Shown piece by piece: positions 15,838 through 22,635 of a stretch of 46,780 nucleotides of DNA. Every line of letters starts with the position of its first letter. Within the stretch, counting starts at the first letter, position 1. A model generated the notes under the pieces. The model was not told where the DNA came from. It saw only the letters and a program-made list of their open reading frames with translations, and made no database searches. Origin of the DNA: Planctomycetota bacterium. GTDB lineage: Bacteria > Planctomycetota > SZUA-567. The stretch is from positions 1 to 46,780 of the forward strand of contig JAGUZQ010000090.1 in the NCBI GenBank assembly GCA_020060765.1, in the 5' to 3' direction. Both the position numbers and the translations under genes were made by a program.

Positions 15838-16584
15838 TCAGGCAATGTCCTTACGGTTGAAAATAATGATGGCCAGTCCAGTGACGAAAAAGGCATAGGC
15901 GATGCCGTAAACCGCACCCATGCCGACAAACATGCCGGGAACGTCAACCCCGTGGCTTAGTTCGGTCTTCACATCGCAGTTATAGAAGTTGGGCAGGAGG
16001 TAATACGCCGCGTTGCCGAGGATGTTACCGCCGCTCCAGCGCTCGATCATGAATACGCAGTGACCGATGACGAAAAATGCGAACAGCCCGATGGCGGCCA
16101 GGGTGTCGGTCAGGAAGATGCTCAACAACAGTCCCAGGCTGGTAAGCGTCACCGCCTCGGATGCCACCAGTATGCCGCCGGAAAGCAGTCCCCAGTTGGT
16201 TTCGCCGAAGGAAAGCCGGTACGCCAGCAGCGAACCGATGATGATAAACGCCACGTTGAATACCGCCAGCGCGCTCACGCCCAGGAACTTGCCCCAGATA
16301 AAGGCGCTGCGACCCATGGGCTTGGAGAGGATGAACTGCGCCGTCTTTTCGCGCAGCTCACGCGGAATCTCGAACGCCGCCACCATCGAGGTAATCAGCC
16401 CCACCACCAGCGAAATCGCCAAAGCGCAGTCGAATACAAGCTCTTTTTCCAGCCCCATCGACAGTTCCTTGTACGCCGACATAGCGGCCACGTCCAACAC
16501 GCAGATCACCAGGATAACGTACAGCGCCTTGAGCCTGGCCACACGGTAAAAAGTACTTTGTGCGATCGTAATAATGTCTTCCAT
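15838..16584 (-). CDS. ABC-2 type transporter permease
   Basis: A 248-residue protein with six hydrophobic segments. The cytosolic coupling stretch FEIPRELREKTAQFILSKP is typical of NosY/ABC-2-like permeases and resembles that of the permease at 13758. Its start codon overlaps the ATPase stop as TAATG, a sign of translational coupling. With the ATPase it should form an exporter in which two permease copies, or this protein and the 13758 paralogue, make the channel. It contains a conserved-looking loop LLPNFYNCDVKTELSHG before the last helix. Substrate is unknown. Confidence 0.88.
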   Translation of the reverse strand: MEDIITIAQSTFYRVARLKALYVILVICVLDVAAMSAYKELSMGLEKELVFDCALAISLVVGLITSMVAAFEIPRELREKTAQFILSKPMGRSAFIWGKFLGVSALAVFNVAFIIIGSLLAYRLSFGETNWGLLSGGILVASEAVTLTSLGLLLSIFLTDTLAAIGLFAFFVIGHCVFMIERWSGGNILGNAAYYLLPNFYNCDVKTELSHGVDVPGMFVGMGAVYGIAYAFFVTGLAIIIFNRKDIA

Positions 16585-17528
16585 TATTTTGAATCCTCCT
16601 TTCTGGATTTTTCGTCTTCCTCGATTTTTCGCAGGAAAGCCTCTTCCAGGGTTTCCCGTTGGGTGGTGATTTCGTCTACCTGCCCACCCTGTTGCTGGAT
16701 AAAGGCCTTGATAGCGTCCTTACCCTTCGCATCTGCCACGTCAAAGCCCCAGCGCGAGCCATCTTTTACTATATTACGCGCGATTGAGTCCGCTTTGTCA
16801 AGAGAATCCGGAGAAATTCCGGTGGCGTAGACCCGGGTACCCTTTGCTCCCAGTATAGTCGACATCGGTCCCTTCTGCAAGAGGCGACCGTGATTCATGA
16901 TCGAAACCTCGTCGCACATTTCCTGGACGTCGGCAAGGATGTGGCTTGAGAAAAACACCGTCTTGCCTTCGCTGCGCAGGTCGATGAGAATCTGCTTGAC
17001 CTCCCGCCGCCCTAGAGGATCGAGGCCGCTCACCGGCTCGTCCAGGATGATCAGGTCGGGATTGTTGATCAGCGCCTGCGCGATCCCCAGGCGCTGCATC
17101 ATGCCGCGGCTATATCCTTCAATTTTGTCGTCGCCAGCTTCGGCCAGCCCCATCTTGGCCAGCAGTTCGTCGGCGCGGCGGTAGCGGTTCATGCGGTCGA
17201 TGTGCATCAGCTTGCCGCAGAAGGCGATGAATTCCCGCCCGGAAAGATGGTTGTAAAAGCTGGGGTTGTCCGGCAGAAAGCCGATTCTGCCCTTGACCGC
17301 CTTGTCGTTGACGTCGGCGTTGAAAATACTGGCACCTCCGGCGTCGGGGATGACCAGACCCAGCAGTATCTTGATGGTGGTGGTTTTGCCTGCGCCGTTA
17401 GGTCCCAGAAAACCGAAAATCTGGTTTTCCTCAACCGACAGCGACAGATTATTTACGGCCAGAATCTTGCGCCGCGAAAAAAACCATCCGAATTTTTTCA
17501 CCAGACCTTCAATGCGGATAGCATCCAA
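16584..17528 (-). CDS. ABC transporter ATP-binding protein
   Basis: A 314-residue ATPase of the CcmA/NatA exporter type. Walker A GPNGAGKTTT, the Q-loop region GRIGFLPDNPSFY, the signature YSRGMMQRLGIA (a variant of LSGGQ, with R at the third position as in many of these exporters), Walker B LIILDEPVSGLDP and the switch SSHILAD are all intact. The last 100 residues are the usual accessory region. It drives the membrane subunits encoded immediately downstream. The start is TTG 17528 with GGGGGA nearby; no ATG exists in the first ten codons. Which molecule is exported cannot be deduced, and an ABC system that reshapes the envelope or exports a lipid or peptide is equally possible. Confidence 0.93.
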   Translation of the reverse strand: MDAIRIEGLVKKFGWFFSRRKILAVNNLSLSVEENQIFGFLGPNGAGKTTTIKILLGLVIPDAGGASIFNADVNDKAVKGRIGFLPDNPSFYNHLSGREFIAFCGKLMHIDRMNRYRRADELLAKMGLAEAGDDKIEGYSRGMMQRLGIAQALINNPDLIILDEPVSGLDPLGRREVKQILIDLRSEGKTVFFSSHILADVQEMCDEVSIMNHGRLLQKGPMSTILGAKGTRVYATGISPDSLDKADSIARNIVKDGSRWGFDVADAKGKDAIKAFIQQQGGQVDEITTQRETLEEAFLRKIEEDEKSRKEDSK

Positions 17529-17770
17529 AAGCTTTTCCCCCAGTTTTCAAGGCTGCCTTAATCCCCATAACAGGAATGTCTTATGCAAAAAAAGATTACT
17601 CCATGCCTGTAAAAAAGCAAGTTAAAAACTGTCGCCGACGATTTAATCTTTTTCGGCCAAACCGGATTAAGCGAAAAATAACCTTGATTTTGCCGATAAT
17701 TTATATATATCTTTTAGCCTTCAAGCAGAGGAAATCAACTTTAACCAGAAATTTAAATAAGGTTGGAAAA

Positions 17771-17989
17771 ATGCTTAAAAAGAAAAAAATTTACTGCGGC
17801 GAACGCAAAGCCCTGGTCGATGCCCTGGTCGACGAAAAAATTCTGAAAAACGGCACGGTCGAAGTGACGGTCATGAGTTGTATGGACACTGCCGTCTGCG
17901 CACGCACCACTTTCTGCCGTTTTGTCAACCCGCTGACAGTGCGTAATCCCCTCGACCCCGCCGCCAAGGAAGCGGCCCAGGCAGGCTGA
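17771..17989 (+). CDS. Small cysteine-containing protein (72 aa), function unknown
   Basis: The ATG at 17771 follows an AT-rich leader and has AAGGTTGG just upstream. An open frame extends 195 bases further upstream, but that part has unlike, AT-rich composition and no good start. The 72-residue product begins MLKKKKIYCGERKALVD and contains VMSCMDTAVCARTTFC, in which three cysteines are spaced C-x5-C-x5-C, plus an earlier Cys-Gly. Such spacing could bind a metal or form disulphides. It ends in an Ala-rich tail. A weak promoter-like pair, TTGATT (17684) and TATATC (17706), lies upstream. I do not recognise the family. It stands alone between the ABC operon and the isomerase-like gene. Confidence 0.6.
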   Translation: MLKKKKIYCGERKALVDALVDEKILKNGTVEVTVMSCMDTAVCARTTFCRFVNPLTVRNPLDPAAKEAAQAG

Positions 17990-18021
17990 ATTCCAGATTA
18001 CCTTAAAATTCGAAAATTACG

Positions 18022-18045
18022 CAAGCAGGTCGATTTGATCTGCTT
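18022..18045. terminator. Bidirectional hairpin between convergent genes
   Basis: CAAGCAG at 18022-18028 pairs with CTGCTTG at the right end around a short loop. It lies about 32 bases after the small cysteine gene and 21 bases after the isomerase-like gene, which converge here. There is no strong T-run on either side. Confidence 0.45.
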
Positions 18046-18066
18046 GTGCTTGTATGTATATGCCAA

Positions 18067-18888
18067 TCAGGACTTTCCGATTTTTCCCCGGAACCAGTTC
18101 ACTTCCCGTTTCGCTTTTTCCAGCAATTCTTCTTTCCCCAAGCCTTCGAACTCGCAATGCACTGAATACGGCCCGTCGTAGCCAATCCGGCTCAAGTCGG
18201 AAAATACCGCGCTCCAGTCGACCATGCCGTGTCCCGCTTCGACAATTTCCCACTGCACGCAGCCGTGGTTGTCTTTTTCCCGTCGGTGGAGAGTAAGGTC
18301 TTTCAGCGCTACCAGTTTGAGATACTCTTTCACTATCGCCAGCGCGACGGCGAATTCCTCGCCTTCCGCACGCAGGTGGAACGGGTCGAGATAGGCGCCG
18401 ATATAGTCTGGATTGAACCCCTTCAACAGATGCGCCAGCGTGCCGCCGTTCATGCCCATGCACCGGTTCTGGTGGGTATGATAGCAGATCGTCACGCCAT
18501 ATTTTTCCGCCAGTTTTTCCCAGCCGGAAAAGGCTTTCCGGATATGATCGACTTTCTCCCAGTAATCCTCCTCATGCGGATCGAACTTGAAATAACCCAG
18601 CTTGAGGAATTTCACTTCCGCTGCCTGCATTCCTGCCAGGATCGGTTCCGCTCGCGAGTCGTCAGGCAGCAGAAAATCACCGGGAGAGGTAATCTGCGGC
18701 ACGGCCAATCCGGCTTCGCCCAGCTTTTTTACCAGTTTAGACAGTCCCTTTTCGGCAGTTGCCGGAGAAACCTGGTACCCGTCCCGAACGCACAGGTCAT
18801 AGCCGTCGATTCCGAGTTCGCTGGCGATTCTGATCAGTTCAATCTCAGAGAGATTTTTCAGTTCCTTGGAAAAAAGCACCAGTTTCAT
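18067..18888 (-). CDS. Sugar phosphate isomerase/epimerase (xylose isomerase-like TIM barrel)
   Basis: A 273-residue AP-endonuclease-2/xylose-isomerase-like TIM barrel protein. Recognisable strands and metal-site residues include GIDGYDLCVRDG, KFLKLGYFKF, GVTICYHTHQN, IGAYLDPFHLRAEG, VALKDLT and YSVHCEFEG. The His of HTHQN, Asp/His of LDPFH and terminal Glu of HCEFE match the divalent-metal pattern of the family. Members include sugar epimerases, inosose dehydratases and hydroxypyruvate isomerase; the substrate here is not determinable. There is no signal peptide. It lies 25 bases after gcvT in the same direction and is probably co-transcribed with it. Confidence 0.85.
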   Translation of the reverse strand: MKLVLFSKELKNLSEIELIRIASELGIDGYDLCVRDGYQVSPATAEKGLSKLVKKLGEAGLAVPQITSPGDFLLPDDSRAEPILAGMQAAEVKFLKLGYFKFDPHEEDYWEKVDHIRKAFSGWEKLAEKYGVTICYHTHQNRCMGMNGGTLAHLLKGFNPDYIGAYLDPFHLRAEGEEFAVALAIVKEYLKLVALKDLTLHRREKDNHGCVQWEIVEAGHGMVDWSAVFSDLSRIGYDGPYSVHCEFEGLGKEELLEKAKREVNWFRGKIGKS

Positions 18889-18913
18889 TTTTCATCCTTT
18901 CAGACAAAAGATT

Positions 18914-20041
18914 CTACTCCGTCTTTTCCCGCAAGGCCGGGTTGCTGTAAAACGGTAATTCGACCACCGCGCAGGGAATCAGCTTGCCCCGGCTTTCCAC
19001 CGCCAGTTTCGCGTCGGTTTTCGCATATTTATTTTTGACATAAGCCAGCGCCAGAGTCGCGCCGACAGTGGGGCCGATCGCGCCGGAAGTGACCCGCCCG
19101 ATTTCCGCCTCGCCGTCCCTGACCACAAACCCCGCCCGCGGCGTGCGCTTGTCTTCCATTTTCAGACCAACCAGGACTTCCAGGCTTTCGGGGTTCTGCT
19201 CCAGTTTCTGTTGCGCGGCCAGCAGCGCGTCCTTGCCGGGGAAATTCTCGCTTTTCTTCAGCACCACGAACTTTTCAAATCCCGCGTAAATGGGATTGAG
19301 TTCGGTAGTCAGCTCATGCCCGTACAGCGGCATGCCCGCTTCCAGGCGCAAAGTGTCGCGCGCGCCCAGGCCGCAAGGCTCTGCGCCGAAGGGCTTGCCT
19401 TTTTCCAGCAGCTCGTCCCACAATTCCCCCACAAACTCAGCAGCGACATAGAGTTCCGCGCCGGGTTCGCCGGTGTAACCGGAACGGCTGAGAATCATGT
19501 CCCGCCCGCGCCACTTGATTTCGATAAAGGAATAAAACGGCATGACGCGGAAATCCTGGCCGGTTATGTCCTTGACCAGTTTCCATGCTTCCGGCCCCTG
19601 CACGTCCAGCTTGCCGGTTTTTTCGCTGAGGTTGGTCGCTGTGATGCCGGAAGGGAGAGACTTTTTCACCGCCTCGAAATCGCCGGGGATGTCGCCGGCG
19701 TTAACCACCATCCACGCCTTGGTTTCGGAAAAAAGCATCACCACCGCGTCATCGATCACGCCGCCGTTTTCGTTGGTTATGAATGTATAGCGGCAGCGCC
19801 CCAGCCCGAGTTTCTTGAAACTTCCCGCCAAAGCCATGTTCAGGGCTTCGCGCACGTTTTCGCCTTCAAACAGGAATTCGCCCATGTGGCAGGTGTCGAA
19901 AATGCCGATTTTTTCGCGCGTGGCGTTGTGTTCGGCGAGAATGCCCTCGGGATATTGCACCGGCATGTCCCATCCGGAAAAATCGACAATGCGGGCGTCC
20001 AGCGCCACGTGACGCTCGTACAGCGGAGTGCGTAAAGCCAT
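18914..20041 (-). CDS. gcvT: Glycine cleavage system T protein (aminomethyltransferase)
   Basis: GcvT transfers the methylene group from aminomethylated lipoyl-H protein to tetrahydrofolate, releasing ammonia. The 375-residue sequence is full length and shows TPLYERHVALDARIVDFSGWDMPVQY at the start, GIFDTCHMGEF with the conserved Asp, LDVQGPEAW, SRSGYTGEPGAELYV, and the folate-region RDTLRLEAGMPLYGHEL. The C-terminal barrel has EIGRVTSGAIGPTVG. ATG 20041 has AAAGGAACC upstream. gcvH and gcvP are not in the window. The related folate-binding YgfZ family is excluded by the intact folate and lipoyl motifs. It is followed by the isomerase-like gene and preceded by an octamer array element. Confidence 0.95.
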   Translation of the reverse strand: MALRTPLYERHVALDARIVDFSGWDMPVQYPEGILAEHNATREKIGIFDTCHMGEFLFEGENVREALNMALAGSFKKLGLGRCRYTFITNENGGVIDDAVVMLFSETKAWMVVNAGDIPGDFEAVKKSLPSGITATNLSEKTGKLDVQGPEAWKLVKDITGQDFRVMPFYSFIEIKWRGRDMILSRSGYTGEPGAELYVAAEFVGELWDELLEKGKPFGAEPCGLGARDTLRLEAGMPLYGHELTTELNPIYAGFEKFVVLKKSENFPGKDALLAAQQKLEQNPESLEVLVGLKMEDKRTPRAGFVVRDGEAEIGRVTSGAIGPTVGATLALAYVKNKYAKTDAKLAVESRGKLIPCAVVELPFYSNPALREKTE

Positions 20042-20129
20042 GTTGGTTCCTTTCGATATGAGAACTGTAAATGTCAGAAAAAAGTGCGCCTAGTTTAGCG
20101 ATAATTCTACCGGGAAAAGCTGCACGGGC

Positions 20130-20262
20130 AAGGGACTAAGGCTCTAAGGGACTAGGGGACTAAGATTTCTGTCGGTGATTTCACCTACTTGCGTAATTTG
20201 TTCGCAATCGGGAATTATCGACATCGCGCCTTAAGAATGCTTTTCTTAGTCCCTCAGCAACT
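20130..20262. repeat. Convergent octamer array element, AAGGGACT family (E3)
   Basis: The left array (20130-20164) reads AAGGGACT, AAGGCTCT, AAGGGACT, AGGGGACT, AAG. The right array (20245-20262) is the inverted unit. Read on the minus strand, the element has the same order as E7 and E8: a starting AGTTGCT unit, then a core with AGGCGC, 13 bases, and CCCGATTGC. It is therefore the same element in opposite orientation. It occupies most of the gap between gcvT and recA. Confidence 0.85.
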
Positions 20263-20265
20263 CAT

Positions 20266-21258
20266 TCACCCGCCAATCGCCGCCTGGATTTTCTCCGCGA
20301 TTTCCTGTTTCACCTGCGGATTCTCGTGCAAAAATCCCCGCGCCTGTTCGCGCCCCTGCCCCAGCCGGGTTTCGCCGTAACTGAGCCAGGAACCGCTGCG
20401 GGAAATTATGCCGTGCTGCCCGCCCATGTCGAGCAGGTCGCCTTCGAGACTGATGCCGTGATTGAAGAGGATATCGAACTCTGCTTCGCGGAAGGGAGGG
20501 GCGACCTTGTTCTTGACCACCTTCACCCGCACGCGGCTGCCGACCGGTTCGTCCTTTTCCTTCAGCACGCCGATGCGCCTGATGTCCAGCCTGAGCGAGG
20601 AATAGAATTTCAGGGCGTTGCCACCGGGCGTGGTTTCGGGATTGCCGAACATGACCCCGATTTTCATGCGCAACTGGTTGATGAAGATCACCGTGGTGCC
20701 GGTCTTTTTCACAATGGCGGTAAGCTTGCGCAAAGCCTGGCTCATCAGCCGCGCCTGCAACCCCATGTGGCTGTCGCCCATTTCCCCTTCCAGCTCCGCG
20801 CGCGGCACCAGCGCCGCCACCGAATCAATCACCACCAGGTCGACCCCGCCGGAACGCACCAGCAGTTCGCAGATTTCCAGCGCCTGTTCGCCGCAGTCCG
20901 GTTGCGAAACCAGTAGATCGTCCAGATTCACGCCCAGGCGTTTCGCATATGAAGGATCGAGCGCGTGTTCCGCGTCGATGATGGCGGCGGTGCCTCCGGT
21001 AGCCTGCGCGCTGGCGATGGCGTGGAGCGCGAGGGTGGTTTTGCCGGAGGATTCTGGGCCATACAGTTCCACCACCCGCCCGCGCGGAAAACCGCCTACG
21101 CCGGTGGCGATATCCAGACTGAGGGAGCCGGTCGAAATGGAGGGCGGGCCTTCGTATTTATAGTCGCTGCCCAGGCGCATGAGTGCGCCGATACCAAACT
21201 GTTTTTCGATCTGCCTGATCGCCAAACCAAGGGCAGGCGATTCTTCCTTGCCAGGCAT
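20266..21258 (-). CDS. recA: Recombinase RecA
   Basis: RecA forms ATP-dependent filaments on single-stranded DNA for homologous recombination and induction of the SOS response. The 330-residue protein has Walker [12 protein letters not shown] near residue 66, Walker [15 protein letters not shown], loop L1 [21 protein letters not shown] and loop L2 with [21 protein letters not shown], all canonical. The C-terminal domain is present and rather short, without the acidic tail of E. coli RecA. ATG 21258 has AAAGG upstream. A good promoter lies at 21309-21337, divergent from the tRNA-Leu promoter. I saw no obvious LexA box of either the E. coli or the Bacillus type in the 100 bases upstream. Confidence 0.97.
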   Translation of the reverse strand: MPGKEESPALGLAIRQIEKQFGIGALMRLGSDYKYEGPPSISTGSLSLDIATGVGGFPRGRVVELYGPESSGKTTLALHAIASAQATGGTAAIIDAEHALDPSYAKRLGVNLDDLLVSQPDCGEQALEICELLVRSGGVDLVVIDSVAALVPRAELEGEMGDSHMGLQARLMSQALRKLTAIVKKTGTTVIFINQLRMKIGVMFGNPETTPGGNALKFYSSLRLDIRRIGVLKEKDEPVGSRVRVKVVKNKVAPPFREAEFDILFNHGISLEGDLLDMGGQHGIISRSGSWLSYGETRLGQGREQARGFLHENPQVKQEIAEKIQAAIGG

Positions 21259-21308
21259 ATTTTTCAGCCTTTCGCATGAGATGGCTGGAGAAAAAAGTCA
21301 CTGCCGGA

Positions 21309-21337
21309 ATCATAGCGCTTTGCAGGCGCAGATGCAA
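21309..21337 (-). promoter_or_regulatory. recA promoter
   Basis: On the minus strand TTGCAT (21332-21337) and TATGAT (21309-21314) are separated by 17 bases, giving a leader of about 45 bases before the recA ATG. Confidence 0.65.
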
Positions 21338-21361
21338 CCGGCAATATAAAGAGAAAAACCA

Positions 21362-21389
21362 TTGACATCAAGGGGAAAGGCGGTATCAT
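21362..21389 (+). promoter_or_regulatory. tRNA-Leu promoter
   Basis: TTGACA (21362-21367) and TATCAT (21384-21389) are 16 bases apart. Transcription would begin near 21396, about 20 bases before the mature tRNA. Confidence 0.75.
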
Positions 21390-21416
21390 ATCCGCTTCAT
21401 AAAAATCAACTGCCTT

Positions 21417-21502
21417 GCGGGAGTGGCGGAACGGCAGACGCGCTTGGTTGAGGGCCAAGTCCTAGCAATAGGGTGGAGGTTCAAATCCTCTCTTCCGCAC
21501 CA
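21417..21502 (+). tRNA. tRNA-Leu (anticodon GAG)
   Basis: An 86-base class II tRNA with an encoded CCA. The acceptor GCGGGAG (21417-21423) pairs with CTTCCGC (21492-21498) with one G-U pair. The anticodon stem CTTGG/CCAAG encloses the loop TTGAGGG, giving anticodon GAG, which reads CUC and CUU leucine codons. A long variable arm, expected for leucine, follows (TCCTAGCAATAGGG). The T-loop reads TTCAAAT. A promoter and a terminator bracket it as a single-gene unit. Confidence 0.97.
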
Positions 21503-21513
21503 AATTATTGAAG

Positions 21514-21540
21514 CCTTCCGGTTTACCGGAAGGTTTTTTT
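21514..21540 (+). terminator. Rho-independent terminator of tRNA-Leu
   Basis: CCTTCCGG pairs with CCGGAAGG around TTTA, followed by seven T residues, 12 bases after the tRNA. Confidence 0.93.
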
Positions 21541-21551
21541 GTTTCAACTGG

Positions 21552-22121
21552 TCAGGCGATGAGGATGGGGCTGGGCATGGTGAACAGTTTGCCTTTTTTC
21601 CGCGCCTTGGCGAAAAGCCCGGCAAGGCCGGAGCCATCGGCGGGAAAGCCGCCGATATCCTCGTAGGCATGATGGCTGATATACGGCCCCTGTTCGAGCA
21701 TGAGTCTGCGCCGGAAATTCGCCGACAGGTTGTTGGTCAGGATGTCGAAATAACCCCGGCTCGAACCCGGCCTGCGCCCGAGGGGAAAATGCCCGCCGAC
21801 CACGTTTTCCATTTCCAGCGCGTCGAGAATGAAATTGCCGCCAAACTCCGGCGGAAAGCAATAGGGCGAGAGAAACCACAAAGCCGAACCGCGCGCGTGG
21901 TCTGTGGCGCTGTTGACGGATTCGGCCAGGTCTCCCGCACGGAAAAGATTGGCACCGTTGTCGCGGGCGATGGCGACGGACGCGTCGGTGGAGCCACAGT
22001 CGCAGGCCAGCACCTCGAATACCTCGCAACCGCGCAGATTGCGGAAAAATTCCGGCAGAATGTCGGCTGCGTTTTCCATTATAATTACGGCCGAAACGCC
22101 TTCCACCAGCGATGCTTGCAT
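21552..22121 (-). CDS. GT2-like glycosyltransferase fold protein, metal-binding DxD apparently missing
   Basis: About 189 residues. The N-terminal half follows the GT-A nucleotide-binding plan of short family 2 transferases: VSAVIIMENAADILPEFFRNL, FEVLACDCGSTDASVAIARDNGANL, NSATDHARGSALWFLSPYCFPPEF. In relatives such as the TIGR04283 group the last stretch reads FLHADT before the PP, giving the D-x-D that holds metal and UDP-sugar. Here it is FLSPYC. The second half keeps FDILTNNLSANFRRR and YEDIGGFPADG, like the usual GGFP acceptor loop. It may be an inactive or divergent transferase. ATG 22121 and TTG 22127 are both possible starts. It stands alone after a tRNA, facing it. Confidence 0.65.
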   Translation of the reverse strand: MQASLVEGVSAVIIMENAADILPEFFRNLRGCEVFEVLACDCGSTDASVAIARDNGANLFRAGDLAESVNSATDHARGSALWFLSPYCFPPEFGGNFILDALEMENVVGGHFPLGRRPGSSRGYFDILTNNLSANFRRRLMLEQGPYISHHAYEDIGGFPADGSGLAGLFAKARKKGKLFTMPSPILIA

Positions 22122-22236
22122 TGACAACCCCCAGATACGCGAAATTCAGATAACGGATGTCAAATCATACCGAAATCTGTTGATTTTGCAACCTATTCGT
22201 TTAATGCAATTTTCTGATAAGGTGTTTATTGAAGGG

Positions 22237-22584
22237 TCAGGCGCTTTTCCTGAGACCGCCGAATTCCGCCCAGAGTTCGTCCAGGCTGTCCATGGCCTGG
22301 TTGAGCAGATGGGGGGGCAGTTCCCGGCTTCGTTCGGCCAGGGCGAGATAGTGCGACAATTCCCGCGCGTAGGCCTCAGCCAAAGCGATGTGTTCGGCGG
22401 CGAGGAGAGGATTATCACATTCGTGGGATTCAGTCACCGCCGTGACCAGGCGCAGGGCGGTTTTCTGCATGGAGTTGGAGAGATATTTGTCCCGGCAACT
22501 GTCGCCGGTTTTGAACATGAGTTTGGCGAAACGGCAGGCAGTGTGCCACAAATAATTTTCATTCAAAGTGGTTAGGTCAGACAT
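22237..22584 (-). CDS. Small all-helical protein (115 aa), four-helix-bundle-like, function unknown
   Basis: A soluble 115-residue protein starting at ATG 22584 with AAGGAG well placed. The sequence is predicted to be almost entirely helical, with four amphipathic segments: NENYLWHTACRFAKLMFKTG, YLSNSMQKTALRLVTAVTES, LLAAEHIALAEAYARELSHYL and LLNQAMDSLDELWAEFG. The arrangement suggests a four-helix bundle, and the second segment loosely resembles the RRAAxSIxxNIAEG region of 23S-IVP/Avd-type proteins, but the signature itself is absent. There is no signal peptide. It is followed, after a gap of over 100 bases, by the GT2-like gene and preceded by the TPR envelope protein; co-transcription is uncertain. 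Confidence 0.6.
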   Translation of the reverse strand: MSDLTTLNENYLWHTACRFAKLMFKTGDSCRDKYLSNSMQKTALRLVTAVTESHECDNPLLAAEHIALAEAYARELSHYLALAERSRELPPHLLNQAMDSLDELWAEFGGLRKSA

Positions 22585-22635
22585 GGCTTTCTCCTTAAGC
22601 GGTAATATTCCATCCGTGGTTTATGTGTTTGAAAA

